Assembly (NCBI GenBank): GCA_023459355.1
Contig: JAEWUM010000053.1
Location: forward strand, 4,918 to 68,917
Direction of reading: 5' to 3'
From: Bacteroidota bacterium
GTDB taxonomy: Bacteria; Bacteroidota; Bacteroidia; Bacteroidales; Paludibacteraceae
Length of the DNA stretch: 64,000 nt
In this document: piece after piece, positions 52,009 through 60,831 of the stretch
How the letters are laid out: the number at the start of each line of letters is the position of its first letter
Numbering within the stretch: the stretch's first letter is position 1
Made by a program: the position numbers and the translations under genes
The notes under the pieces: model-generated
What the model saw: only the letters and a program-made list of their open reading frames with translations
Told to the model about the DNA's origin: nothing
Database searches by the model: none

Positions 52009-52599
52009 TCAGATATTTTTCAACGCCAGTTTGATGAGTTGTTCAACCGAAACATCCGATTGCGATTTCAGGATACCGTCAACAGCTTTTTGTGAAACAC
52101 TGGCTGCAAAGCCAAGCATCACAAGGGCAGATACAGCTTCTTCGCGAACTTCACCGGAGATTTGTTGTTGCGGTAGATCAATATCGGATATCACATTCAG
52201 TTTGATGATTTTATCTTTCAGGTCCACGATGATGCGTTGTGCCGTTTTTGCACCGATACCCTTGATTGAACTCAATGCAACGGCATTGCCGGTTGCAATC
52301 ATTTGTTGAATTTCGGCAACTGCGTACGATGACATGATCATCCGGGCTGTATTGGCCCCGATTCCCGAAACTGAAATGAGCATCAGGAATAGTTGCCGGT
52401 CGGCCTGGTTGAGAAAACCGTATAAATTATACGCATCCTCCCGGATAGCTTCATAAATATACAATTTACCCGTTTTCTGTCCGTTCAGCACTGAGTATAC
52501 CGGCAGGGCTATATTGATAAAATAACCTATACCGGCGGTTTCTACCACAGCATAGGTTGGGTTTAATTCGGTAATTTCTCCTTTTATGTAATCTATCAT
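52009..52599 (-). CDS. ruvA: Holliday junction branch-migration protein RuvA
   Basis: This 196-residue protein starts MIDYIKGEITELNPTYAVVETAGIGYFINI, the OB-fold domain. Two helix-hairpin-helix motifs follow ('LLISVSGIGANTARMIMSSY' and 'LSSIKGIGAKTAQRIIVDLKDK') and a C-terminal RuvB-binding domain ('EEAVSALVMLGFAASVSQKAVDGIL'). It recognises four-way junctions with RuvB and RuvC. It probably shares a transcript with sprA, which begins 33 bases downstream. Confidence 0.97.
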   Translation of the reverse strand: MIDYIKGEITELNPTYAVVETAGIGYFINIALPVYSVLNGQKTGKLYIYEAIREDAYNLYGFLNQADRQLFLMLISVSGIGANTARMIMSSYAVAEIQQMIATGNAVALSSIKGIGAKTAQRIIVDLKDKIIKLNVISDIDLPQQQISGEVREEAVSALVMLGFAASVSQKAVDGILKSQSDVSVEQLIKLALKNI

Positions 52600-52634
52600 A
52601 TTCTTATCAAATCAGCATGCAGTTTATAAACCTA

Positions 52635-52642
52635 CAAAAATA
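52635..52642 (-). promoter_or_regulatory. -7 element for ruvA-sprA
   Basis: TATTTTTG on the reverse strand, 36 bases before the ruvA start. The rest of the 333-base gap 52600-52932 holds a copy of the ATATAAG repeat (52880-52909) and short A+T-rich stretches; no other gene is seen. Confidence 0.45.
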
Positions 52643-52879
52643 AAAAAAATAATCGGCCTGATAAAACCGTTTCGGACATCCTGCCGATTGTAAATGCCTT
52701 TCAGATGGGATGTTTCGATTGAATAACGGTTTATTTCGGGAAAAAGTACAACCTTTTTCGTAATTTAGTTAAAAAAATATGTTAAAATGATGTGATATAA
52801 TAAACTAAGCAACATATAATTTGTTCTTGAAGTAGTTATCAAATATAGTCACAAAAGGCGTAAAGAGTGAATAACGAAT

Positions 52880-52909
52880 CTTATATGTTCCTTTTATGAC
52901 TTATATGGT
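52880..52909. repeat. ATATAAG-type dispersed repeat upstream of the exported SOD
   Basis: It resembles the right arm of the serS inverted repeat (1406-1435) over 30 bases with a few changes. No partner arm is seen here. Confidence 0.6.
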
Positions 52910-52932
52910 TAAAAATTCAAACAAATAAATTT

Positions 52933-53604
52933 ATGAAAAAGATTCAATTGTTATTACTCGTGGTTTTCACCTTAGTATTTACTGCACAGGCTCAGTACAA
53001 ATTACCGCAGTTAAATTACAGCTATGCTGCATTGGAGCCTTACATCGACAGTACAACGATGTACATCCATTACAACAACCATCATGCGGCTTATACCAAC
53101 AACCTGAACGCAGCATTGAGCAAATATCCGGAATTGTATAAGAAGGATTTGGTCGAAATTTTTCAGAATTTTTCAGAGCTACCTGCTGACATTCAAACGG
53201 CGGTAAGAAACAATGGGGGAGGGTACTACAACCACGTGTTATTTTGGGAGTTGCTGACTCCTGCATCCAAAAGCAAAATGTCGCCTGTTGTGGAAAAAGC
53301 TTTGATTGCCAACTTCGGTTCCGTGGATCAGTTTAAAGCAGAATTTGAAAAAGCAGCTGCAACCCGTTTTGGTTCAGGCTGGGCATGGCTTATTAAAGAT
53401 AATAGCGGTAAGTTGAAAATTGTATCGACACCCAATCAGGATAATCCACTGATGTCGTTTGCTGAAGCAAAAGGTAAACCGGTTCTTGCGATTGATGTTT
53501 GGGAACATGCTTACTATCTGAAATATCAGTCGAAACGCGCTGATTACACCAAAGCATTCTGGCATGTTGTTAATTGGAAAAAAGTAGAAGAACTTTTGAA
53601 ATAA
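52933..53604 (+). CDS. Exported superoxide dismutase, manganese type
   Basis: This 223-residue Fe/Mn-family enzyme has a cleaved signal peptide (1-20, ending AQA). Metal ligands are H46, H101, D188 and H192. G95-G97 occupy the place where iron enzymes have alanine-alanine-glutamine. The 'TPNQDNP' block carries Q169, the glutamine position of manganese enzymes. This contrasts with the cytoplasmic enzyme at 12107-12682. It would protect the periplasm or cell surface from superoxide. Confidence 0.92.
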   Translation: MKKIQLLLLVVFTLVFTAQAQYKLPQLNYSYAALEPYIDSTTMYIHYNNHHAAYTNNLNAALSKYPELYKKDLVEIFQNFSELPADIQTAVRNNGGGYYNHVLFWELLTPASKSKMSPVVEKALIANFGSVDQFKAEFEKAAATRFGSGWAWLIKDNSGKLKIVSTPNQDNPLMSFAEAKGKPVLAIDVWEHAYYLKYQSKRADYTKAFWHVVNWKKVEELLK

Positions 53605-53709
53605 AGCATTTAATTCAATATTTTTTCTGATATTTGTAATTTAGAATCAGCTTATGATTTCTAATATAACTAATGTGGTAATAATATAATCAATTTAAAG
53701 TTTAAAATT

Positions 53710-53904
53710 ATGGGAATCAAGAAAGTATGGGTTGAAGAAGATTGTACGTCATGTGGTGTATGCGAAAGTTTATGTCCTGAAGTATTCGAAATCACAGATA
53801 TTTCGCACGCGAAAGAAGGTGTGAACTACTCTGATTACGAAAGTGAAATCAGGGAAGCAGCTGATAGCTGTCCGGTAGAAGTTATTAAATTCGACGAGGA
53901 CTAA
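53710..53904 (+). CDS. Small 4Fe-4S ferredoxin
   Basis: This 64-residue protein has 'CTSCGVCESLCP' (C12, C15, C18 and C22) and a fourth cluster ligand in 'DSCPVEVI' near the end. Only one cluster is expected; C22 is the extra cysteine seen in single-cluster ferredoxins such as that of Thermotoga. It may serve as electron carrier for Rnf or other enzymes. The 3' end overlaps the convergent AlaX-like gene by 4 bases. Confidence 0.9.
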   Translation: MGIKKVWVEEDCTSCGVCESLCPEVFEITDISHAKEGVNYSDYESEIREAADSCPVEVIKFDED

Positions 53905-54365
53905 TCTTCCACCAGTTTAAATCTTACCCGCCAGCGTCCGTTTTCAAAATCGTGACTGATAATTTCAAACCGGGCTATTTCGGCTGTGTTTGAAACATGC
54001 TGTCCGATGCAGGCGCAGGCGTCGTAATCTCCCACGCGGATAACACGCAGAGTTTCCGACGCATCAGCAGGAAGTTTGGATAAATCAGCGATTTTTGCTG
54101 CTTCTTCCCGCGACAATAATTCTTCATACACAGGAAGGTGACGATTAATGATTTCGTTCACCTTTCTTTGTATTTCAGCTACTTGTTCTTCTGTGGGAGC
54201 GGCCGGTAAATAATAATCACATTTACTTTTTTTCTTTTCTATATGGGCGTTTGCCGATCTGCTACATCCGAACATCCGTACCATGGTTTGGTTGAGTATG
54301 TGTTCGGCAGTATGCATCGGACGGTGGTAATCTTTTTTAGCTTCGTTTAATATAGGTTCTTCCAT
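53901..54365 (-). CDS. AlaX-like alanyl-tRNA editing protein
   Basis: This 154-residue standalone editing domain related to AlaRS/ThrRS carries 'HTAEHILNQTM' (H-x3-H) and 'CIGQHVSNTAEI' (C-x3-H), the zinc-binding set. It would hydrolyse mischarged tRNA-Ala (serine or glycine). The substrate is inferred from the family. It converges on the ferredoxin gene with a 4-base overlap of stops. It lacks a C-terminal extension, so it is of the short AlaX type. Confidence 0.85.
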   Translation of the reverse strand: MEEPILNEAKKDYHRPMHTAEHILNQTMVRMFGCSRSANAHIEKKKSKCDYYLPAAPTEEQVAEIQRKVNEIINRHLPVYEELLSREEAAKIADLSKLPADASETLRVIRVGDYDACACIGQHVSNTAEIARFEIISHDFENGRWRVRFKLVED

Positions 54366-54407
54366 AAACTTATTTGTTGTGTCGTTGCAAAGATAGTAAA
54401 AACATTA

Positions 54408-57215
54408 CTATTTCCCCATCGTATTAAATTTATAGGAAAACGCCAGCATTACGAAACTTTTGAGGGTGTTGAATTGCCTGTCTTCCACAAAATTGCTTGA
54501 AATTAGTTGTGTTACATTTAGCTGCTGTTGCAGGATATCGTTGAAAAGCAGGGTGATCGTTCCGGAATTATTTTTCAGAAAATTCTTGCTTATTTCGGCA
54601 TTCCATAATAATTCCTGTTGATTGTATTCGTTTGAAAATCCGGTAAACGACCTATAGTTTAATTCACTTGAGAGTGACCACGATTTCGGGAGGTTTAGCT
54701 GAGCACTCAGAAAACCGCCCAGTGAACTGATACGCTTGTCTAAGATATTTTCCGTAGAATAGGCTGTGTTGCTTAATTCATATTTTATTTTTGCCATCAT
54801 ATACAATATATCCCATTTAAATGTCAGACCTAAATCCTGATTTAATGTGGTAGTCGTAGCAATTGTTTTCTGACTTCCCGTGCTGCTGTTTACGGTAGAA
54901 AAACCGATATTGTTGCGAATTCCGGATTGAGTATAGTTATTGATTTGAAAATAAGTTGATAATGGTCTGTTGTACATGAACATCCCGGTAATATTCCACG
55001 AGCCCGACTGGTTGACAGGGCTGGTGGTTTTTATCCCCGTTTCACCATCATAGTCGGTAAAGTTAATAATATCGTTCAGGATATAATTGCCTTCAATATT
55101 GGCCATAATTGATTGCTGACTTTCGCGGTTGTTATCGTTATAGCGCAATCTTGACCAGTGTGTAAACTTAGGCAACAGATCGGGGTTACCAATCCGGATG
55201 TTGGTCGGACTGCTTTCATCTCTGGATGGGTCAAGTTGAGCGACGGTCGGAGAAGTTGATCTGCCCCGGTAATCGAAACGCAGGTTCTTTCCATTGCCCA
55301 TATTATAGATAAGATAGCCAACCGGTGCAAAATTATAGGTTTGCAGTCCCGGAAAATAGGTAATGGTTGAATCGGAACCTGTTGAAGAACCGTTTTGGAT
55401 GAATGAGCGACTCTTAATTCGTGAAGGATTAAAATCCACACCGAAAACATAGCTGACTTTGCTCAGCACCCCTCTGTAACTGATTCCAAGTTGTTGTGTG
55501 AGGGTAAGATTCTCAACGCTTTTACTATATGGAATATCGAGTATGGTATATTCCCCTGTCGAATCAGGTTTAAAATTATTTTTGAGATTTTCACGGCTAT
55601 CAGTCCTTATCCAATACACAAATTGCAGGGAATGTTTTTTTGCCAGCGGTTCGATATAGGATAGATAGAGCCGGTTGTTGAAATTGGTTGTGCCGGTATT
55701 CCATTGTTGGTCTCTGATTACCTCTTTATTGTTTTTTCTTTTGAAATAGTAATAACGGGCATTGGTTTCCCCGTTTCCGGTCGACGAAGTGTATCGTGAA
55801 TCAAGGTTCACAGACAATCTTCTTCCTTTTTTATTAAATTGGTGAGAGACAGTGAAAATTCCTCTCAGGTTTAATTCGGGACTTGTTGAAAAATTATTAT
55901 ATTTATTGGCGTTTACAGAATCTCTTTCTTCATTACCTGCTTGCAAAACAGAAAAACCATCATTTGTTCTTGTTGTGATGCCATAAGAGGCAGAGGGAAT
56001 AAATGAGAAAGTCCAGTTTTTAACACTCCTGTTCTCTAATTTTCCACTGAAACGGATTTCCCGGTTATGAATAATTTGTGTCAGTGTATCTGATTGAAAT
56101 GAGGTGCTGTCTGCCAGGTAATATTGCCGCTTGGAATTCCGGTTTACAATACTCTGATTTTGCCCGAAAGATAAATCGCCATTGATTACCCAGGGAGATT
56201 TTCGCTCTACTCCGGATGAAAAGTTGATGCCGGTGGACAAAGATGAATTTAATCCGGGTTTACCGCTACCGGTGGTACTCCCGCTTCCTCCAATTGTCAT
56301 GCCGTTGATATTGTTTCCATTAACCACAAGACCGAGTTGAGTTTCATCGTAAAGACGGGCAGCAAATGAGTTGACAGAATAACGCATTAAATTTTCTTCG
56401 CTACTTGCAGGTTCCCGCCCTAAACCCATGTTACTGCTCGAAAGCCAACCTCTTTTCTTGTCTTTCTGAATGCCTATATTGATAACCAGATTTTCCTCTC
56501 CGTCGTCAATACCCGTTAGTTTGGATAGCTCCGATTTGTCTTCAATAACCTGAAGCTTTTCCATGATATGGGCCGGTATGTTTTTAATAGACAGATTGGG
56601 GTTACTTCGAAAGAAATCTTTACCATCTACCATCACTTTTTTTACTTCCTTCCCATTTACAAAGATTTTACCTTCCTCATCAATGCTTATGCCGGGTAAT
56701 CTTTTCAGCATATCTTCCACAACGGCATTTTCACGCAGCCGATATGCATTGGCATCGTATTCTACCGTATCATTTTTAACAGTCATCTCCCTTCGTTGTG
56801 CAACAACAGAAGCTTCAGCCAATGTAATGGTGTTTTCAACCATGACTGTTTCTCCCAGGTCGTAATTATTTTTTTTAGCTGTGACTTTTAATTCCTGATA
56901 AAGATTTTGGTAGCCTACACTTGTAATCAGAATCAGATAATCATTTTCCTTTATACTTGTAAAATTGAAGATGCCATCATCATTACTGGTTGTTCCTTTG
57001 ATAAAAGAACTGTCGGATTTCAACAGCAATTGAACAGAAGCGTAGGGTAGGGGTACAGCAATATTGTCTTCGTATGTAATAATTTTACCTGCAATATTTT
57101 TCAATGCTGTGTCCGTATCAGCATACGTGTTGACAGAAAATATATTTAACAGAAATATAAGATAGAATGAATATTTCTTGATGTACAGGAATACAGTGTT
57201 TTGCATGATTTTCAA
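54408..57215 (-). CDS. Outer-membrane beta-barrel protein (TonB-receptor-like, OMP_b-brl_3 type)
   Basis: This 935-residue protein has a signal peptide (about 1-32) and a carboxypeptidase-regulatory-like domain (about 35-120: 'GKIITYEDNIAVPLPYASVQLLLKSD...GTTSNDDGIFNFTSI'). A plug-like part follows ('VEDMLKRLPGISIDEEGKIFVNGKEVKKVMVDGKDFF'), then a C-terminal barrel. The protein family is widespread in Bacteroidetes and usually of unknown cargo. No partner SusD is nearby. It could be an outer-membrane transporter or a surface structure. Confidence 0.85.
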   Translation of the reverse strand: MKIMQNTVFLYIKKYSFYLIFLLNIFSVNTYADTDTALKNIAGKIITYEDNIAVPLPYASVQLLLKSDSSFIKGTTSNDDGIFNFTSIKENDYLILITSVGYQNLYQELKVTAKKNNYDLGETVMVENTITLAEASVVAQRREMTVKNDTVEYDANAYRLRENAVVEDMLKRLPGISIDEEGKIFVNGKEVKKVMVDGKDFFRSNPNLSIKNIPAHIMEKLQVIEDKSELSKLTGIDDGEENLVINIGIQKDKKRGWLSSSNMGLGREPASSEENLMRYSVNSFAARLYDETQLGLVVNGNNINGMTIGGSGSTTGSGKPGLNSSLSTGINFSSGVERKSPWVINGDLSFGQNQSIVNRNSKRQYYLADSTSFQSDTLTQIIHNREIRFSGKLENRSVKNWTFSFIPSASYGITTRTNDGFSVLQAGNEERDSVNANKYNNFSTSPELNLRGIFTVSHQFNKKGRRLSVNLDSRYTSSTGNGETNARYYYFKRKNNKEVIRDQQWNTGTTNFNNRLYLSYIEPLAKKHSLQFVYWIRTDSRENLKNNFKPDSTGEYTILDIPYSKSVENLTLTQQLGISYRGVLSKVSYVFGVDFNPSRIKSRSFIQNGSSTGSDSTITYFPGLQTYNFAPVGYLIYNMGNGKNLRFDYRGRSTSPTVAQLDPSRDESSPTNIRIGNPDLLPKFTHWSRLRYNDNNRESQQSIMANIEGNYILNDIINFTDYDGETGIKTTSPVNQSGSWNITGMFMYNRPLSTYFQINNYTQSGIRNNIGFSTVNSSTGSQKTIATTTTLNQDLGLTFKWDILYMMAKIKYELSNTAYSTENILDKRISSLGGFLSAQLNLPKSWSLSSELNYRSFTGFSNEYNQQELLWNAEISKNFLKNNSGTITLLFNDILQQQLNVTQLISSNFVEDRQFNTLKSFVMLAFSYKFNTMGK

Positions 57216-57257
57216 GCAGATAAAACTGCTTAGCTGACTTTACGGTTTTTGAAAATG

Positions 57258-57265
57258 CAAAACTA
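57258..57265 (-). promoter_or_regulatory. -7 element for the outer-membrane barrel gene
   Basis: TAGTTTTG on the reverse strand, 43 bases before the start. The upstream element is not well spaced. Confidence 0.4.
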
Positions 57266-57316
57266 AGAAAAAATATGTTCAAATTATGTCAAAATAATAC
57301 AAATTCTATGTATTAT

Positions 57317-59347
57317 TCAATTATTTGCATATTTGAGAATTGTCTTTATCAATTCATTTTTATTGATTGGTTTAGAAATTATATCATTAAATCCAGCTTT
57401 TTGAATTTTTATTCTTTCTTCGGTAAATGCATAAGCAGTTTGGGCAATGATAGGTAAAGACCGGTTGTTTTTGCGTATTTTTTGAGTAACTTCAATACCC
57501 GAAAGGCCCGGCATTCTGATATCCAGAAGCAAAATGTCAAAAACCGGTGTTGATTTTAGCTTTTCCAGTACTTCCAGACCATCACAAGCCCGGGTAATAC
57601 TTATGTTTTTATGTAACAACAGGTTCTCCAGGTATAGAAAACTGATTTCGTCGTCTTCTGCAACAAGGATATTCAGCGGTCTTGTCAGGGAATCGAAGGT
57701 AAGTTGATGCTGCATCGTGTTTTTTTCGGTTTGCCTGATTGGTTTGAAAGGAATTGTGAAGTAAAATGTACTCCCTTTGCCAACTTCTGACTCAACCCAT
57801 ATGTTTCCACCCAACATTTCAACATAAGCTTTTGAGATTGCTAATCCAATACCAGTACCTTCGTGAGAACGGGTGATGTCGAGATCGGATTGTACAAAAC
57901 GATCGTATATAGCGCTTTGCCTGTTTGCCGGAATGCCGCATCCGGTGTCTTTTACGTATAATTCCAACATATCTTCTTTAATTTTATAACCAAAATTTAT
58001 ACTCCCGGTAGTCGTAAATTTTATAGCGTTTTTTATCAGATTGATACAAATTTTTTCCAACAGCGATTTGTCTGTTTCAATGAGTATTGAGTTGTCAGTT
58101 AATTTATTATCCAACACAAGTGTCAAACTCTTTTCGGCAGCCTGATTACTGAAAAAACGCAATAATCCCGACATAAATTGTTCGAGGTACACTTCGGACT
58201 TATGTAGGATGATCTGATTGCTTTCAATTTTTGATATTTCTATTACGTCATTGATGGTGTTTAGCAATCGGTTACCGCTTTTCTTAACGATGTCTAAATA
58301 TTTCTTTCGATCCGTTTCCATCAAATCATGATTGTCTAACAAATCAATAAATCCCAGGATACCGTTCATAGGAGTACGAATTTCATGGGAGATGTTCTGC
58401 AGGAAAACTGTTTTCAGGTGATCGCTTTCTTCTGCTTTTATTTTAGCCGCCATGAGCTCTTTTGTTTTAATCCTGACTGATTTTCTGAGTATGAAAATAA
58501 AAGTAAATGCGAGCAGGGTAACAAGAGATATAACGATTAACATCCATTTAATTCGCAACGGAATACCGTGTTCATGTTGATGAATATCGAGCCATGTATG
58601 CAATGCAAGAAAATAGGCAGATTCCGGATTGTTTTTCAATTGTGCAATATTGTGATCAAAGGTAGTTAAAATATCCTGAGGTACTCGATTGTTAAATCCA
58701 TAATACATCTCATTTGGTTGAAAAACAATTCCGGTAGGTGTAATCTCTGAATCAAATTCATCAGAGAAATAGAAAAAGCGGTCGGCAACAATCAGATCAA
58801 CCTCATCATTCAGCAATGCATTTTTGGTTGACTCATAATCTTTAAAAGCAAAAACTTCATAAGATAAATTGAATTTCTTTTTTATTTTATTATTTAGTAA
58901 ATTCTCTTGATATGAGTCTTTTAATAAACCAATTCTCTTATCCCCGAGCTCCTTGATGGATTGAATTTTGTTCGATCTTTTTGTGAAGACCTCCAGCCAG
59001 GTATTAAGAACAGAAAGATGATTGAAGTTGAATAAGGAGTCTCGTTTTTCTGTATACGCCATGTCGGGTAAAACGTCTATTTCTCCTATCGAAAGCATAT
59101 TGAGAAGAACAGGCCAGTCATCGTGAACATATTCAAGTGTTAAATTTTCTTTGTTCGCGATGTCTTTTAGAATATCAATAAAGATTCCATCAGCTTTTCC
59201 TTCTTCGTTAATAAATATCTTAGGTTTGTTTTGATAAACACCTACTCTCAACGATTTATCCTGATTGATTTCACGTGCGGAAACCGGATAAAGCATTGTA
59301 AGCATGAATAAAAAATTGATTAGCAGGGTAGGATGTATTCGTGTCAT
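57317..59347 (-). CDS. Hybrid sensor histidine kinase with solute-binding sensor
   Basis: This 676-residue protein has a signal peptide and an SBP_bac_3 periplasmic sensor (about 30-260: 'LRVGVYQNKPKIFINEEGKADGIFIDILKDI'). One membrane helix follows (about 268-290), then HisKA ('FLQNISHEIRTPMNGILGFI', phospho-histidine), HATPase ('NLIKNAIKFT', 'DTGCGIP', 'GTGIGLAISKA') and a receiver domain ('LLLDIRMPGLSG', phospho-aspartate). It senses a small amino-acid-like or organic ligand outside the cell. No cognate DNA-binding output lies nearby. The receiver would pass the phosphate to an unlinked partner. Confidence 0.93.
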   Translation of the reverse strand: MTRIHPTLLINFLFMLTMLYPVSAREINQDKSLRVGVYQNKPKIFINEEGKADGIFIDILKDIANKENLTLEYVHDDWPVLLNMLSIGEIDVLPDMAYTEKRDSLFNFNHLSVLNTWLEVFTKRSNKIQSIKELGDKRIGLLKDSYQENLLNNKIKKKFNLSYEVFAFKDYESTKNALLNDEVDLIVADRFFYFSDEFDSEITPTGIVFQPNEMYYGFNNRVPQDILTTFDHNIAQLKNNPESAYFLALHTWLDIHQHEHGIPLRIKWMLIVISLVTLLAFTFIFILRKSVRIKTKELMAAKIKAEESDHLKTVFLQNISHEIRTPMNGILGFIDLLDNHDLMETDRKKYLDIVKKSGNRLLNTINDVIEISKIESNQIILHKSEVYLEQFMSGLLRFFSNQAAEKSLTLVLDNKLTDNSILIETDKSLLEKICINLIKNAIKFTTTGSINFGYKIKEDMLELYVKDTGCGIPANRQSAIYDRFVQSDLDITRSHEGTGIGLAISKAYVEMLGGNIWVESEVGKGSTFYFTIPFKPIRQTEKNTMQHQLTFDSLTRPLNILVAEDDEISFLYLENLLLHKNISITRACDGLEVLEKLKSTPVFDILLLDIRMPGLSGIEVTQKIRKNNRSLPIIAQTAYAFTEERIKIQKAGFNDIISKPINKNELIKTILKYANN

Positions 59348-59386
59348 GTACCAGCATCATTTTAAGAGCCATTGTATAGACAACAA

Positions 59387-59418
59387 AAAAAGAGCGTCTT
59401 TTGTTAGACGCTCTTTTT
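59387..59418. terminator. Bidirectional terminator between the NCS2 permease and the sensor kinase gene
   Basis: AAAAAGAGCGTCT (59387-59399) pairs exactly with AGACGCTCTTTTT (59406-59418) around a six-base loop. It ends the NCS2 permease transcript. Confidence 0.9.
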
Positions 59419-59425
59419 AATTTTA

Positions 59426-60715
59426 TTAAATAAATATGTATTTCAATATAAATAATATTGCTAGTATATACATCCCAATGCTGAGTTTTTTGAAATTGCC
59501 TGCAATCATGTTGATTAGCACATAACTCAGAACACCCAGTGTGATGCCTTCCGCAATACTGTATGCCAGTGGCATGGCGATGATGCAGATGAATGCCGGT
59601 ATTGTTTCTGAAAAGTTCGAAAAATCAAGTTCTTTGATAGGACTTAACATGTAGAGACCAACCAAAATCAAGGCCGGAGCTGTTGCGGCTCCCGGAATAG
59701 CCAGAAAGACAGGAGAAAAGAAAAGCGCCACAGCAAAACATAATGCTGTAATCAGGGCAGTCATTCCGGTTCTTCCTCCTTCTGAAACACCAGCTGCACT
59801 TTCAACATAAGTTGTAACCGTACTGGTACCCAACATAGCGCCTGCTGTTGTTCCAATGGCATCAGCCATAAATGCTTTTTTAGCATTGGGTATTTTTCCG
59901 TCTTTGTCGAGCATTCCTGCTTTGGTTGAAACACCCACCAGTGTTCCCAATGTATCGAATATGTCTACGAACAAGAAGGTAAATACAATAATCAGCATGT
60001 CAAAAGTGAAAATTTGACTGAATTCAAATTTAAAGAAAATAGGCTCGATTGATGGAGGAACACTTACAAAACCTTTGATTTGTGTGATTCCAAGGGGGAT
60101 ACCAATCAAAGCTGTCAGGATGATACCAATGAGCAGGTCGCCTTTAACTTTTTTGACGATCAATACTGAAGTGATAATCAACCCTATTAAGCCGAGCAAT
60201 GCTGTTCCACTGGTAATATCTCCAAGAGAAACCAGGGTTGCATCGTGCTTTACAATGATTCCCGCATTCTGCAATCCAATAAAAGCAATAAACAATCCGA
60301 TCCCGGCGCTGATTGCAGTCCTTACTGATTTCGGAATAGCATTGGCAATAGCTTCCCGCACATTGAATATCGTTAATAGGATGAATATTACCCCTTCAAT
60401 TAATACTGCTGTCAGTGCAAATTGCCAGGTGTGACCCATACCCAATACAACTGAAAAAGCAAAGAAAGCGTTTAACCCCATACCCGGTGCGAGGGCGAAA
60501 GGTAGTTTAGCCCACAGAGCCATTACCAAAGTTCCTACGATAGCAGCAATAGCTGTTGTTGTAAATAATGCGTTTGCATCCATTCCTGCTGCCGATAAGA
60601 TATTCGGATTCACAGCTAAAATATAAGCCATGGTCAGGAAGGTGGTTATACCGGCTATAATCTCCGTACGTGGAGTGGTGCCGTTTTCCTTTAGTTTGAA
60701 GAATTTTTCTAACAT
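59426..60715 (-). CDS. NCS2-family purine permease (AzgA-like)
   Basis: This 429-residue membrane protein has about 14 helices and starts MLEKFFKLKENGTTPRTEIIAGITTFLTMAYILAVNP, the AzgA-type opening. 'FALAPGMGLNAFFAFSVV' and 'GTSTVTTYVESAAGVSEGGRTG' are diagnostic blocks with the ligand-binding aspartate/glutamate region. It imports adenine, guanine or hypoxanthine with protons. The frame extends to 60736, but the ATG at 60715 gives the normal N-terminus. Its neighbour is a DUF5020 outer-membrane protein. Confidence 0.92.
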   Translation of the reverse strand: MLEKFFKLKENGTTPRTEIIAGITTFLTMAYILAVNPNILSAAGMDANALFTTTAIAAIVGTLVMALWAKLPFALAPGMGLNAFFAFSVVLGMGHTWQFALTAVLIEGVIFILLTIFNVREAIANAIPKSVRTAISAGIGLFIAFIGLQNAGIIVKHDATLVSLGDITSGTALLGLIGLIITSVLIVKKVKGDLLIGIILTALIGIPLGITQIKGFVSVPPSIEPIFFKFEFSQIFTFDMLIIVFTFLFVDIFDTLGTLVGVSTKAGMLDKDGKIPNAKKAFMADAIGTTAGAMLGTSTVTTYVESAAGVSEGGRTGMTALITALCFAVALFFSPVFLAIPGAATAPALILVGLYMLSPIKELDFSNFSETIPAFICIIAMPLAYSIAEGITLGVLSYVLINMIAGNFKKLSIGMYILAILFILKYIFI

Positions 60716-60746
60716 GATTATTAAGTTTTGAACCACAGAAGGCGAA

Positions 60747-60804
60747 AATAGTGAATAGTGGTTAGTGGTTAGTGGTTAGTGGTTAGTGCTCACTATTCAC
60801 TATT
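60747..60804. repeat. Hairpin with GTTAGTG tandem repeat upstream of the purine permease
   Basis: AATAGTGAATAGTG (60747-60760) pairs exactly with 60791-60804. The loop is five units of GGTTAGT. The element lies between the DUF5020 gene and the permease and belongs to the dispersed TAGTGGTTAGTG family. Confidence 0.8.
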
Positions 60805-60831
60805 CATTATAAGCTTATAAGTGGTTTGTTT

